Shown: one piece after another, positions 37,929 through 46,468 of the stretch
Layout: each line of letters starts with the position of its first letter
Numbering within the stretch: position 1 is the first letter of the stretch
From: Actinomycetospora lemnae
GTDB lineage: Bacteria; Actinomycetota; Actinomycetes; Mycobacteriales; Pseudonocardiaceae
Length of the DNA: 64,000 bases
Reading direction: 5' to 3'
Assembly: GCF_028737315.1 (NCBI RefSeq)
Contig: NZ_JAQZAO010000002.1
Span: forward strand, 1-64,000
Made by a program: the position numbers and the translations under genes
Notes under the pieces: model-generated
What the model was told of the DNA's origin: nothing
The model's database searches: none
What the model saw: only the letters and a program-made list of their open reading frames with translations

Positions 37929-38861
37929 GTGAGCGGCAGCCCGTTCGTCGACTTCGACCGCGCGTCGTGGGCCCAGCTGCGCGACACGAGCGCGGTGCCG
38001 CTGACGGCCGAGGAGCTCGAGGAGCTGCGGTCGCTGGGCGACCCGGTCGACCTCGACGAGGTCCGTGACGTCTACCTGCCGGTCTCGCGCCTGCTCGACC
38101 TGCACGTCCGCGCGAATGCCGGTCTCCTCGACGCCTACCGCACCTTCCTGCGCCAGGACGAGGAGGCGACGCCGTTCGTCATCGGCATCGCGGGCTCGGT
38201 GTCGGTCGGCAAGTCCACGACCGCGCGCCTGCTGCGCCTGCTGCTGGCGCGCTGGTCCGACCACCCCGACGTCGCCCTCGTCACCACCGACGGCTTCCTG
38301 CACCCCAACGCCGAGCTCGAGCGACGGGGGCTCATGGGGCGCAAGGGGTTCCCCGAGTCGTACGACCGGCGCGCGCTGCTGCGGTTCGTCTCGGACATCA
38401 AGGCCGGCAAGCCCGAGGTCCCGGTGCCGGTCTACTCGCACCTCGTCTACGACGTCCTCGACGAGCAGCGGGTGGTCTCGCGCCCGGACATCCTCGTGCT
38501 CGAGGGCCTCAACGTGCTCCAGCCGGCGCCGCAGACCGGCGAGCGGGCGAGCGCGCTCGCCGTCTCGGACCTCATCGACTTCGCCGTCTACGTCGACGCC
38601 CACCCCAGCGACGTGCGGCGCTGGTACGTCGAGCGGTTCCTGGCCTTGCGCGAGACGGCGTTCCGCGACCCGGCGTCCTACTTCCGGCGCTACGCGGAGA
38701 TGGACGAGGACGCCGCGCGGGCGCGGGCCGGGACGATCTGGGACGAGATCAACGGCCCGAACCTGCGGCAGAACATCGCGCCGACCCGCTCGCGGGCCGA
38801 CCTCGTCCTCACCAAGGGCGGGGACCACACCGTGCGGCGGATCCGGCTGCGCAAGCTCTGA
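37929..38861 (+). CDS. coaA: Type I pantothenate kinase
   Basis: 310 residues. P-loop GSVSVGKST, then [10 protein letters not shown] and GFPESYD, which bind pantothenate; EGLNVLQ and the C-terminal [19 protein letters not shown] complete the type I fold. It phosphorylates pantothenate, the first committed step to coenzyme A, and is feedback-inhibited by CoA in characterised members. GTG 37929 gives the conserved [13 protein letters not shown] start; ATG 37887 is an alternative that adds 14 residues. Confidence 0.96.
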   Translation: MSGSPFVDFDRASWAQLRDTSAVPLTAEELEELRSLGDPVDLDEVRDVYLPVSRLLDLHVRANAGLLDAYRTFLRQDEEATPFVIGIAGSVSVGKSTTARLLRLLLARWSDHPDVALVTTDGFLHPNAELERRGLMGRKGFPESYDRRALLRFVSDIKAGKPEVPVPVYSHLVYDVLDEQRVVSRPDILVLEGLNVLQPAPQTGERASALAVSDLIDFAVYVDAHPSDVRRWYVERFLALRETAFRDPASYFRRYAEMDEDAARARAGTIWDEINGPNLRQNIAPTRSRADLVLTKGGDHTVRRIRLRKL

Positions 38862-38876
38862 GCCGGGTGCCGCGTC

Positions 38877-38901
38877 CAGGTGAGGCCTGCGCCTCCACCT
38901 G
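38877..38901. promoter_or_regulatory. Inverted repeat between coaA and MarR gene
   Basis: CAGGTGAGGC (38877-38886) and GCCTCCACCTG (38891-38901) pair with a single bulge over a 4-nt loop. It is either the coaA terminator or an operator for the MarR protein whose gene starts 30 bp later. Confidence 0.45.
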
Positions 38902-38930
38902 CGCCGACCCTCGTCGTGGGACCATGCGGT

Positions 38931-39410
38931 ATGTCCACTTCCGCCGCCGGGACCCAGGCCGAGCCGTTCAGCGGGCCGTCCGGTGGGTCCGGTTCGTCCG
39001 ATCCCGACCTCCCGTCGCGCCTGCGGCTGGCCGTGGGCCGCCTGAACCGCCGCATCCGGGTCGACTCCGCGGCCGCGCTGCCGCCCCTGCAGACGTCGGT
39101 GCTGGCCACGCTCGAGGACCACGCCCCCCTGCGGCTCTCCGAGCTCGCCCGTCGGGAGGCGGTCACCCCGCCGACGATGAGCCGCGTGCTGGCCGCGCTC
39201 GATGACGCGGGCCTGCTCGTGCGCACGCCCGACCCGCAGGACGCCCGGTCGGCGCTGATCCACCTGTCGGACAAGGGGCACGACGCCATCCGGCGCATCC
39301 GCACCGAGCGGACGGCCTCGCTGGCGCAGCGCCTCGACCGGCTCGACGCCGAGCAGCGCGCGGCACTCGAGGCCGCCCTGCCCGCGCTCGAGATCCTCGT
39401 CGAAGAATGA
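38931..39410 (+). CDS. MarR-family transcriptional regulator
   Basis: 159 residues. Winged helix: LPPLQTSVLATLEDHAPLRLSELARREAVTPPTMSRVLAALDDAGL, wing PDPQDARSALIHLSDKG, and a helical dimer interface at the end. The N-terminal 25 residues are low-complexity (Gly, Ser, Pro). ATG 38931. Target unclear; neighbours are coaA and a DinB/DUF664 protein, and the inverted repeat at 38877 may be its own operator. Confidence 0.87.
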   Translation: MSTSAAGTQAEPFSGPSGGSGSSDPDLPSRLRLAVGRLNRRIRVDSAAALPPLQTSVLATLEDHAPLRLSELARREAVTPPTMSRVLAALDDAGLLVRTPDPQDARSALIHLSDKGHDAIRRIRTERTASLAQRLDRLDAEQRAALEAALPALEILVEE

Positions 39411-39468
39411 CGATCACTCTCGGCGTGTAACGTTCCGCGTCCGGTCGACGACAGACGGTGTGTCAGGT

Positions 39469-40041
39469 GTGAGCGAGACGACTCCGGGAGAGCCGGTGCT
39501 GTTCCAGGCGCCCCTGCAACGCCGACCCTCGCCACCCGAGGTGGCCGACGAGCGCGAGGCGCTCGAGGGCTGGCTGGACTACTTCCGCGCGCTGGTCGTC
39601 GTGGCCCTCGACGGGCTGGACGTGGCGACCCTGCGGCGGCGGGTGCCCGCCGACGGTCCGAGCCTGCTCGCGATCGTCAAGTACCTCACCGAGGTCGAGC
39701 GCACCTGGCTCGTCGAGCGCTGGGGCGGCCGCGGCGGCCGGCACGCGCCGAGCTACGTCGACGAGGACGAGCCCGGCTACCGGCTCGCCGACGTCGAGAC
39801 GCCCCAGGAGGTCGTCGGCGCCTACCTCGAGGCGTGCGAGCAGGGTCGCGACGCGCTGGCCGGCGCCGAGTCGCTCGACGACGCCGTGCGCGACGACCGG
39901 CGCGGGCACATCGAGCTGCGCTGGATCCTGCTCCACCTCATCACCGAGACCGCCCGCTACGCCGGCAAGGCCCAGGTGCTGCGCGACGCGGCGGTGCGGT
40001 GGCGGGACGTCGAGCCCGGCACCGAGCCCGTCCCGGAGTGA
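39469..40041 (+). CDS. DinB/DUF664-family protein
   Basis: 190 residues, four-helix bundle pattern. FQAPLQRRPSPPEVADEREALEGWLDYFRAL, YLTEVERTWLVER and LRWILLHLITETARYAGKAQVLRD fit DUF664, a DinB-like group containing mycothiol- or bacillithiol-dependent transferases; the metal-binding His pattern is only partly visible (HLITE.AR.A, and a first His is missing in the helix LTEVERTW). GTG 39469 or GTG 39460. Its stop abuts the convergent DUF427 gene (adjacent bases). Confidence 0.82.
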   Translation: MSETTPGEPVLFQAPLQRRPSPPEVADEREALEGWLDYFRALVVVALDGLDVATLRRRVPADGPSLLAIVKYLTEVERTWLVERWGGRGGRHAPSYVDEDEPGYRLADVETPQEVVGAYLEACEQGRDALAGAESLDDAVRDDRRGHIELRWILLHLITETARYAGKAQVLRDAAVRWRDVEPGTEPVPE

Positions 40042-40839
40042 TCAGCGGCTGACGCTCGCGGTCACCGTCAGCTCGTCGTGCGCGAAGCAGACGAGCCCCT
40101 CGATGGCTCGCGACTCGTCGGTCGGCGTCTCGTACGACCAGGCGGCGTCGGTGAGCACGCGGCCGTCGGGCAGGCGGACCGACCAGTAGGTCGCGTGGCC
40201 CTTGTACGGGCACACCGTGCGCTTCTCGGACGGCTCGAGGGTCGCGGTCACGGCCTCGCGCGGCAGGTAGAAGCGGTCGACCAGCCCGGTCTCGCCGAGC
40301 AGGACCCCGCCGTCCGCGTCGGCGACGGGCGCGCCGTCGGTGGTCGTGACGGTGATCCGGCGGCCGGTGCGGCGCAGGTCGACGCGGTGGTACGGGTCGG
40401 GCAGCCGTCCGATGACCTCGTCGTCCTCGTCGAGCCAGCGGTCGGCGGCCTCGACGGCGAGCACCGCGCGCCCGGCGAGCCACGACGCCTCGGGCTTCGG
40501 GTCGGGGTAGGCCCACACCGCGTCCGTGATGACGCGGTCGCCGACGCGCAGCGAGCGGTAGGAGGCGTCGCCCTTGAAGGGGCAGTGGGTCACGGTGTCG
40601 CTGGGCTCGAGGAGGTCGGCGCGCAGGTCCTCCTCGGGCACGTAGAGCTGCGGGGGCAGCCCGGTCTCGTAGAGCAGGGCGCCGTCGGTGGTGTCGAGCA
40701 CGGTGACCCCGTCGACCTCGGCCCGCACGCGCCGCGTGAACGGCTCGAGCAGCAGCGAGTGCGCGGGGCCCTCGACCGTGAACGTGCGGGTCTCGGGGAC
40801 CTTCCGCGACAGCGGGCCACCGAACATCGTCAGGGCCAC
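40042..40839 (-). CDS. Double-domain DUF427 protein
   Basis: 265 residues holding two DUF427 units: the first with TVTHCPFKGDASYRSLRVGD and the second with RTVCPYKGHATYWSVRLPDG. DUF427 domains have a compact beta fold, and CP(F/Y)KG is their strongest motif; function is unknown. GTG 40839 is preceded by AGGAGGTCC, a strong Shine-Dalgarno. It is downstream of the GPP34 gene on the same strand (76 bp gap). Confidence 0.87.
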   Translation of the reverse strand: MALTMFGGPLSRKVPETRTFTVEGPAHSLLLEPFTRRVRAEVDGVTVLDTTDGALLYETGLPPQLYVPEEDLRADLLEPSDTVTHCPFKGDASYRSLRVGDRVITDAVWAYPDPKPEASWLAGRAVLAVEAADRWLDEDDEVIGRLPDPYHRVDLRRTGRRITVTTTDGAPVADADGGVLLGETGLVDRFYLPREAVTATLEPSEKRTVCPYKGHATYWSVRLPDGRVLTDAAWSYETPTDESRAIEGLVCFAHDELTVTASVSR

Positions 40840-40915
40840 GAGGACCTCCTGGGACGGGAGCGGGACTGCCAGGCACAACCCGGCGCGCCGCAGGCGTTGT
40901 TCCCGTGCCCCCACG

Positions 40916-41572
40916 TCAGCTGCTCGCCGCCACCGCCCCCGCGCCCGCGGCGGCCGCCACCGCGGCGTGCACGTCGGCGATCGCGCGCCGGACGGCCTCG
41001 CCGGCCCACTCGCCCTCGGCGACGACCTTGCTGCGATCCCGCAGCTCCCGGCGCGGCGCGTCGAGCAGCTCGTGCTCGGCCTTGACCGCGCGCACGAGCG
41101 CGACCAGCGCGGCGTCGTCCCGGCTCGGCGCGGCCCCGTCGACGAGGACCGCCCGCAGGCGGGCCACCACGGCGTCGCGGCGGGTCCGATCGGCGGCGGG
41201 GTAGCGGGGGGAGCGGGGGATCCCGAGCAACGCGCGCTCCTCGAGGCGCAGCGCGCCGTCGTGGACGAGGCCGGCCATCAGCGGGTCGCGGACCCGCCCC
41301 TGGAGCTTCTCGATCGCCGACTTCGGGGAGGCGTCGTCGGGCAGGCGCTCGAGGGCGAGGTCGAGGACGTGGTCGCCGGTGCGCCCGCGGTCGTCGACGA
41401 CGAGACGGGTGCCGCGCCAGCGCCCGCCGTCGGCGAGGTGCGCACGCCCGTCCAGGACCAGCTGGAGCACGACGGCCCCGGCCAGCGCGCGGGGCAGCGA
41501 GGTGGAGTCCACGAGCGGCGCGCCGGTGTCGGGCTCGTGGAGGAGCAGGGCCAGGTCCTCGGCGGTGCGCAT
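40916..41572 (-). CDS. GPP34-family phosphoprotein (GOLPH3-like)
   Basis: 218 residues. TAEDLALLLHEPDTG at the start, LAGAVVLQLVLDGRAHL and a helical C-terminal half are the GPP34 pattern. In eukaryotes the family binds phosphatidylinositol 4-phosphate; in actinobacteria it is widespread, often multi-copy, and of unknown function. ATG 41572. The C-terminal Ala/Gly tail is low-complexity. It may be co-transcribed with the DUF427 gene. Confidence 0.83.
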   Translation of the reverse strand: MRTAEDLALLLHEPDTGAPLVDSTSLPRALAGAVVLQLVLDGRAHLADGGRWRGTRLVVDDRGRTGDHVLDLALERLPDDASPKSAIEKLQGRVRDPLMAGLVHDGALRLEERALLGIPRSPRYPAADRTRRDAVVARLRAVLVDGAAPSRDDAALVALVRAVKAEHELLDAPRRELRDRSKVVAEGEWAGEAVRRAIADVHAAVAAAAGAGAVAASS

Positions 41573-41660
41573 GACGTCATCGTGGCGCCCACCACCCCGC
41601 GTCCGCGTCCCTCCCGGGACGGAGATGCGTGGTCCCGTCCGCTGCGGGGATGACCCCGGC

Positions 41661-42440
41661 GTGAGCGCCTCCATCGAGCCCGTCACCCGCGAGGCCCCCG
41701 GCTACACGGGCCCGACGATGATGACCCAGCGCTGGTGCGACGTCGCGTTCCTGCACTGGGCGCTCGACCCGGCGCAGGTGGCCCCGCTGCTCCCACCCGG
41801 GGTGCACCCCGACGTGCACGACGGCGCGACCTGGGTGGGGCTCGTGCCGTTCCGGATGGTCGGTGCGGGAGTGCTGCGCGGGCCGTCGATCCCGTGGCTG
41901 GGCACGTTCCCCGAGACCAACGTCCGGCTCTACACCGTCGACGAGCGCGGGGTGCGGGGCATCGTCTTCCGGAGCCTCGACGCCTCGCGGCTCGCGGTGG
42001 TCGCCGGGGCGCGGGCGGCGTTCGGGCTGCCGTACCGCTGGGCCTCGATGGAGGTCGCCGACGACGGTGACGAGCGGACCTACGTCACGGAGCGGCCACA
42101 CCCCAGCCGGGTGCGGATCCGGGTGGGCGAGGCCGTCGAGAGCGGACCGTCCCCCGGGTCGAGCTCCGCAGGCTCCGGCTCGCTGGAGGACTTCCTCACC
42201 GCCCGCTGGGGCCTGCACGAACGTCACCTCGGCGTCGACTGGTACGTCCCGAACGTGCACGAGCCCTGGCCGTTGCACCACGCCGAGCTGCGCGAGCTCG
42301 ACGACACCCTGCTCGCCGCCGCGGGCTTCCCCGACCTCGCGGGACGGCCGCCGGACCACGTCGCCGCCTCGCCCGGGGTCTCGGTGCGCTTCGGCTTCCC
42401 GCGACCGTGGCGCCGGCCCGGGCTGCTCCGGCGGTCCTGA
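41661..42440 (+). CDS. DUF2071 protein
   Basis: 259 residues. MMTQRWCDVAFLHWALDPAQVAPLLPPGV, then WVGLVPFRM and FPETNVRLYTVDERG are the DUF2071 (YqjF-like) signature; the protein is related to acetoacetate decarboxylase-fold proteins, but no activity is assigned. GTG 41661 follows GGGGATGACCCC. A low-complexity insert (ESGPSPGSSSAGSGS) lies around 160. A strong terminator follows. Confidence 0.84.
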   Translation: MSASIEPVTREAPGYTGPTMMTQRWCDVAFLHWALDPAQVAPLLPPGVHPDVHDGATWVGLVPFRMVGAGVLRGPSIPWLGTFPETNVRLYTVDERGVRGIVFRSLDASRLAVVAGARAAFGLPYRWASMEVADDGDERTYVTERPHPSRVRIRVGEAVESGPSPGSSSAGSGSLEDFLTARWGLHERHLGVDWYVPNVHEPWPLHHAELRELDDTLLAAAGFPDLAGRPPDHVAASPGVSVRFGFPRPWRRPGLLRRS

Positions 42441-42453
42441 GCGCACGACGACG

Positions 42454-42488
42454 GGCCCGTCCCGCTCGCGAGGCGAGCGGGACGGGCC
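42454..42488. terminator. Terminator with 16-bp perfect stem
   Basis: Arms 42454-42469 and 42473-42488 are perfectly complementary around a 3-nt loop, between the convergent DUF2071 and membrane-protein genes. Confidence 0.82.
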
Positions 42489-42510
42489 GTCACGTCCGGT
42501 CGTCGGGTCG

Positions 42511-42927
42511 TCAGGGCCGGCGCAGCCCCGTCGCCCACTGCAGGTCCGCGAACACGGCGACCGCCGCGGCCTGGGCGAGGACGACGACCGCGCCGAGCAC
42601 GGTCAGCTGCTCCCACGCGCCGACGGCGAGCCCGAGGCTCATCAGCACCCAGGCGCTGTTCCCGAGCACGACGACCCAGGTCAGCGGGCGGGGGATCGCC
42701 GGCCGCGCGGCCAGCGCGACCAGCCCGGCGGCGTACACGACGAGGAACACGCCCACGCCGAGCAGCAGCGGACCGGACAGGCCCAGCCACGTGTCGAGGA
42801 CCCCGGCGCCCGCGGCGGCGGCGATCCCGAGCGCGCCGGACGCGGCGGCGTCGAGGCGCAGGAACCCCCGCAGGGCGCGGTGCGTGTCGGTGGTGGGGGC
42901 GGTGGTGGGGGTGGTCGTGGCGGTCAT
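42511..42927 (-). CDS. Four-helix membrane protein of unknown function
   Basis: 138 residues with four hydrophobic segments at about 27-46, 50-72, 83-103 and 107-127, and a Thr-rich N-terminus. I do not recognise a named family, though small four-helix proteins of this size beside XRE regulators are common in actinobacteria. GAGGA precedes ATG 42927. It is divergent from an XRE regulator, with a 17-bp palindrome between, and is probably its target. Confidence 0.75.
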   Translation of the reverse strand: MTATTTPTTAPTTDTHRALRGFLRLDAAASGALGIAAAAGAGVLDTWLGLSGPLLLGVGVFLVVYAAGLVALAARPAIPRPLTWVVVLGNSAWVLMSLGLAVGAWEQLTVLGAVVVLAQAAAVAVFADLQWATGLRRP

Positions 42928-42993
42928 GGTGTCCTCCTCGGGGCCGGTGCGGCTGTCGGGGAGAAGCCTGCGGCGGCGCGGGTAACCGGGTCG

Positions 42994-43010
42994 ATGACCT
43001 CGGAGGTCAT
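42994..43010. promoter_or_regulatory. Palindromic operator between membrane protein and XRE genes
   Basis: ATGACCTC (42994-43001), one central base, GAGGTCAT (43003-43010): a perfect 17-bp palindrome centred 67 bp upstream of the membrane-protein start and just upstream of the XRE -35 position. Confidence 0.55.
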
Positions 43011-43033
43011 GGCCCTCGTCCCGGGCGCAGCCC

Positions 43034-43039
43034 TAACGT
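43034..43039 (+). promoter_or_regulatory. Putative -10 element of the XRE gene
   Basis: TAACGT ends 8 nt before GTG 43048. Confidence 0.45.
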
Positions 43040-43047
43040 CGGCACCC

Positions 43048-43842
43048 GTGACGACCCTGGAGTCCCGCCCCGCGCCCGGCGACCTGCTGCGCGGCTGGCG
43101 CACCCGCCGCCGGCGCAGCCAGATGGACCTCGCCCTCGACGTCGGTGTCTCCACCCGCCACCTGAGCTTCGTCGAGACCGGGCGGGCCCGCGCGAGCCGC
43201 GAGCTGCTCGTCGACCTGTGCGAGCACCTCGACGTCCCGCTGCGCGAGCGCAACACCCTGCTGCTCGCCGCCGGCTTCGCCCCGACCTACAGCGAGTCGC
43301 GCCTCGACGCGGCCGCCCTCGACGCCGTCCGGGACGCGCTGGAGCACCTGCTCGCGGGCCACGAACCGTTCCCCGCGCTCGTCGTCGACCGCTGCGGCGA
43401 CGTCGTCATGGCCAACCGCGCCGTCGGCGCCCTGCTCGCGCTGCTCGACCCGGCCCTGCTCACGCCGCCGGTCAACGTCTACCGGCTGAGCCTGCACCCC
43501 GACGGGCTCGCGCCCCACGTCCGCAACCTCGCCGAGTGGGCCGGGCACCTGCTGCACCGCCTCGAGCGCCTCACCGACCTCACCGGCGACCCGCGCCTCG
43601 TCGCGCTGCGCGACGAGCTCACCGGCTACGCCCCGCCCGCCCCGACCGGCCCGGCGGCCGGGGCGGCGCACGTGATGCTGCCGCTGCACCTCACCCTCCC
43701 CGCGGGCGACCTGCGGCTCTACTCCACGATCACGCACTTCGGCGCCGCCTGGGACGTCACGCTCGACGAGCTGTCGCTGGAGTCGTTCGTGCCCGCCGAC
43801 GCCGAGACGCGGGCGGTGCTGGAGCGGCTCGTCAGCGAGTGA
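43048..43842 (+). CDS. XRE-type regulator with MmyB-like ligand domain
   Basis: 264 residues. XRE helix-turn-helix at about 11-70 (LRGWRTRRRRSQMDLALDVGVSTRHLSFVETGRARAS split across helices 1-4). The remainder, with FPALVVDRCGDVVMANRA and NVYRLSLHPDGLAPHVRN, matches the MmyB-like PAS-related domain that binds fatty acids in characterised relatives. A short-chain acyl ligand is therefore possible. GTG 43048. The 3' end overlaps the convergent methyltransferase gene by 11 bp. Confidence 0.86.
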   Translation: MTTLESRPAPGDLLRGWRTRRRRSQMDLALDVGVSTRHLSFVETGRARASRELLVDLCEHLDVPLRERNTLLLAAGFAPTYSESRLDAAALDAVRDALEHLLAGHEPFPALVVDRCGDVVMANRAVGALLALLDPALLTPPVNVYRLSLHPDGLAPHVRNLAEWAGHLLHRLERLTDLTGDPRLVALRDELTGYAPPAPTGPAAGAAHVMLPLHLTLPAGDLRLYSTITHFGAAWDVTLDELSLESFVPADAETRAVLERLVSE

Positions 43843-44449
43843 GCCGGCGCGCGTGGACCGCGATCACCGGGTCGTCGGTGGACTCCCGCCGCTCCGCCAC
43901 CGGCTCGGCGAACGCGCCGGCCTCGCGCAGGTAGGTGGCGACGATCGCGGCGCGCTGGCGGTCGTCGGCGGCGAGCCAGCCGCGGATCGCCTTGGTGGGG
44001 AAACAGCGGTTCGAGAAGGTCAGCGCGAAGGTGCCGCCGGGCCGCAGGACGCGGCCGACCTCGGCGCACACCGCGACCGGCGTGGTCAGGTAGTCGATCG
44101 AGACCGTGCAGACGACGGTGTCGAAGGACGCGTCGGCGAAGGGGAGCGTCGGGTCGGCGTTGAGGTCGCGGACCACCCGCTCGTCGGCCATCGGGTTGGC
44201 GTCGAGCTCGGCGGCGTTCATCCCGAGCACGGTGAGGTGGCGCGGGCGGGTGCGCAGGTGCGACACCCACGAGCTCATGAGGTCCAGCACGTCGCCGTCG
44301 ACCCCGATCTCGTCGTAGAACGCGCCGACCGCGGCGATCGCGCCGTCGTCGATGTGCTGGACGAGGCGGGGCGGGCCGTAGAAGGCGGCGTCGTCGCCGT
44401 CGTCGGCGCGGTCGAAGAACCCGGGCGGGAAGGTCACGGACGGCGTCAC
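43832..44449 (-). CDS. Class I SAM-dependent methyltransferase
   Basis: 205 residues. VLDLMSSWVSHL replaces the usual glycine-rich motif I (DxGxG), LGMNAAELDANP and LPFADASFDTVVCTVSIDYL follow as motifs II-IV, and VGRVLRPGGTFALTFSNRCFP is motif V/VI. The loss of glycines in motif I (LDLMSSW) is shared by a subgroup of type-11 methyltransferases, so activity is plausible. GTG 44449. It begins 90 bp from the divergent thioesterase gene. Substrate unknown. Confidence 0.78.
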   Translation of the reverse strand: MTPSVTFPPGFFDRADDGDDAAFYGPPRLVQHIDDGAIAAVGAFYDEIGVDGDVLDLMSSWVSHLRTRPRHLTVLGMNAAELDANPMADERVVRDLNADPTLPFADASFDTVVCTVSIDYLTTPVAVCAEVGRVLRPGGTFALTFSNRCFPTKAIRGWLAADDRQRAAIVATYLREAGAFAEPVAERRESTDDPVIAVHARRLTR

Positions 44450-44538
44450 ACCGCCCGGGTGCCCCGGGGTCGCCCGTCACATGTGATCCCGTCGGCGGCG
44501 CCGGGTGCGGGGCGGACGCGGTGGGGACGATGGCCCGC

Positions 44539-45459
44539 ATGGCCGACCCCGCCCCGGTGCTCCCCGCCGGCCCGACCCTGCCCGGCGAGGGCGCGCTGAC
44601 CGACGCGGCCGCCTTCCCCGTCCTGCGCACCGTGGCCCCGCGCTACGCCGACCTCGGCGGCGACGGCCGGGTGACGACGGTGGCGCTGGGCCGGTGGTTC
44701 GAGGAGGCGCGGGTCGCGGCGGGCCTGCCCCGGTTCCGCCGGCTCGTCGAGGACGGCGGGTTCTCGAGCTTCCGCATCCTGCTCGCCGCCCAGCGCATCC
44801 GACGGCTCGCCCCGGTGACCCCCGGCCTGGACCACCGCATCGGCTCCGGCGTGCGGCGCATCGGCAGGTCGTCGTACTCCTGGGGCCACGGCGTCTTCGC
44901 CGGCGACCGGTGCGTCGCGGTGTCCGACTCGGTGACGGTGCTGGCGACGGGCGCGGGCCCCAGCGGGCTGCCCGACGAGCTGCGCGCCGACCTCGCCGCG
45001 CTGGTCATCGACGAGCCCGGCGACGCCGCGCCCCGCCCGGAGGCCGCGCGCCGCGAGTACGCGCGCTACCCCCACGCGCACCGGATCACCACGCGGATCG
45101 GGGACGTGGACACCAACCGGCACGTCAACAACGTCGCCGTCCTGTCCTGGTACGCCGACGCGGTCGCGTCCTGGCAGTCCGCGCGGCTCGGGGACCCCGA
45201 CGGCGGGCCGCCCGAGGACCTCGCCCCGGTGGCGTGGGACGTGCAGTACGTCGACGAGGTCGCCCATCCGCGCACCTACGACGTCGTCCTCGCGGTGGAT
45301 CGGGAGACGGAGCGCAGCGGAGCTCGACCCTTCGACACCGCCCCGGACGGCCTGCACTACCGCGCGGGCGTCTTCGCGGGGGAGCGCTGCGTGGGCCTCG
45401 CCGACGGGATCGGCGCGGCCGGGCCGTTCGACGCCGACGGGTCCGGCTGGATCGCGTGA
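44539..45459 (+). CDS. Double-hotdog acyl-CoA thioesterase
   Basis: 306 residues in two hotdog halves: an N-terminal one (VAPRYADLGGDGRVTTVALGRWFEEARV) and a C-terminal one (TTRIGDVDTNRHVNNVAVLSWYADA). The D.N.H.NN motif is the active site of 4-hydroxybenzoyl-CoA-type thioesterases. It hydrolyses acyl-CoA or acyl-ACP. ATG 44539 has GACGAT 7 nt upstream. It converges on oleD with 4 bp between stops; a link to fatty acyl supply for the ole operon is possible but unproven. Confidence 0.82.
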   Translation: MADPAPVLPAGPTLPGEGALTDAAAFPVLRTVAPRYADLGGDGRVTTVALGRWFEEARVAAGLPRFRRLVEDGGFSSFRILLAAQRIRRLAPVTPGLDHRIGSGVRRIGRSSYSWGHGVFAGDRCVAVSDSVTVLATGAGPSGLPDELRADLAALVIDEPGDAAPRPEAARREYARYPHAHRITTRIGDVDTNRHVNNVAVLSWYADAVASWQSARLGDPDGGPPEDLAPVAWDVQYVDEVAHPRTYDVVLAVDRETERSGARPFDTAPDGLHYRAGVFAGERCVGLADGIGAAGPFDADGSGWIA

Positions 45460-45463
45460 GCCC

Positions 45464-46468
45464 TCAGCCCGAGGCCGTCGCCAGTGACCGCGCCAGCCGC
45501 GCGAACCCCTCCTCGAGCCGCACCTGCGGCTCGTAGCCCAGGTCGCGGCGGGCGGCGCCGATGTCGAACCAGTGCGCCGTGGCGAGCTGGCGGGCGAGGA
45601 AGCGGGTCATCGGCGGGTCGTCGGTGCGCCCGAGCAGCGACCACACCGCCTCGACGGCCGCGCCGGCGGCGACCGCGACCGGCCGCGGCACGGTGCCCGT
45701 GACCGGCGGGAGCCCGCCCGCGCCGAGGATGCCGTCGATGAGCTCGCGGATCGGGCGCGGGTCGCCCGAGGTGATGAAGTAGGCCCGCCCGGCGCAGGCG
45801 GCCCCGGGCGCGAGGCGGTCGGCGGCGTCGAGGTGCGCCCGGGCGGCGTCGGCGACGTAGGTCGTGTCGATCACCGACGAGCCGTCCCCGACGAGGCGCA
45901 GCTGCCCGCGCCGCGCGCGGTCGAGGATGCGGGGCACGAGCTGGGTGTCGCCGGGACCCCACACGAGGTGCGGGCGCAGGGCCACGGTCGCGAGGTCGGG
46001 CCCGTTCGCCGCGAGCACGAGGCGCTCGGCCTCGGCCTTCGTCTCCGGGTAGGCGGAGTCGAAGTGCGTCGCGTAGGGCAACGACTCGTCGCCGCCGTGC
46101 AGGTCGCCGCCGGTGTGCACGACGCTCGGGGTGCTCGTGAACACCAGCCGCCGCACCCCGGCGTCACGGCAGGCGTCGAGGAGCACGCGGGTGGCCTCGA
46201 CGTTGCTGCGGCGGAAGTCGGCGGTGCGCCCGCCGATGCCGGCCTTCGCGGCGACGTGCAGGACCACGTCGACGCCCCCGGCGCCCTCGACCGCCGCGCG
46301 CGCCACCGCCGGGTCGGCGAGGTCACCGCGCACCGTGTGCACGCCGCGGGCCCGCAGGTCCGGGTAGTCCCCGCGGGCGACGCTGGTGACCGTGTCCCCG
46401 CGCGCCAGCAGGGCGTCGACCACCGCGCCGCCGAGGAAGCCGCCGCCCCCGGTGACCAGCGCCCTCAC
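45464..46468 (-). CDS. oleD: OleD, NAD(P)-dependent 2-alkyl-3-ketoalkanoate reductase
   Basis: 334 residues. Extended SDR: VTGGGGFLGG at 5-14, Tyr140 and Lys144 in AYPETK, and conserved LRPHLVWGPGDTQLVPR. As last gene of an OleABCD set it should reduce the OleA product (2-alkyl-3-ketoacid) to the 2-alkyl-3-hydroxyacid. GTG 46468 overlaps the stop of oleC by 4 bp (GTGA). On sequence alone it is a 3-beta-hydroxysteroid-dehydrogenase/epimerase family member; the assignment rests on the operon. Confidence 0.88.
   Translation of the reverse strand: MRALVTGGGGFLGGAVVDALLARGDTVTSVARGDYPDLRARGVHTVRGDLADPAVARAAVEGAGGVDVVLHVAAKAGIGGRTADFRRSNVEATRVLLDACRDAGVRRLVFTSTPSVVHTGGDLHGGDESLPYATHFDSAYPETKAEAERLVLAANGPDLATVALRPHLVWGPGDTQLVPRILDRARRGQLRLVGDGSSVIDTTYVADAARAHLDAADRLAPGAACAGRAYFITSGDPRPIRELIDGILGAGGLPPVTGTVPRPVAVAAGAAVEAVWSLLGRTDDPPMTRFLARQLATAHWFDIGAARRDLGYEPQVRLEEGFARLARSLATASG

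Noticed and set aside
39469..40041. Clear mycothiol S-transferase assignment for the DUF664 protein
   Set aside because: The three-His metal site of DinB transferases cannot be fully traced, so only the family is named.
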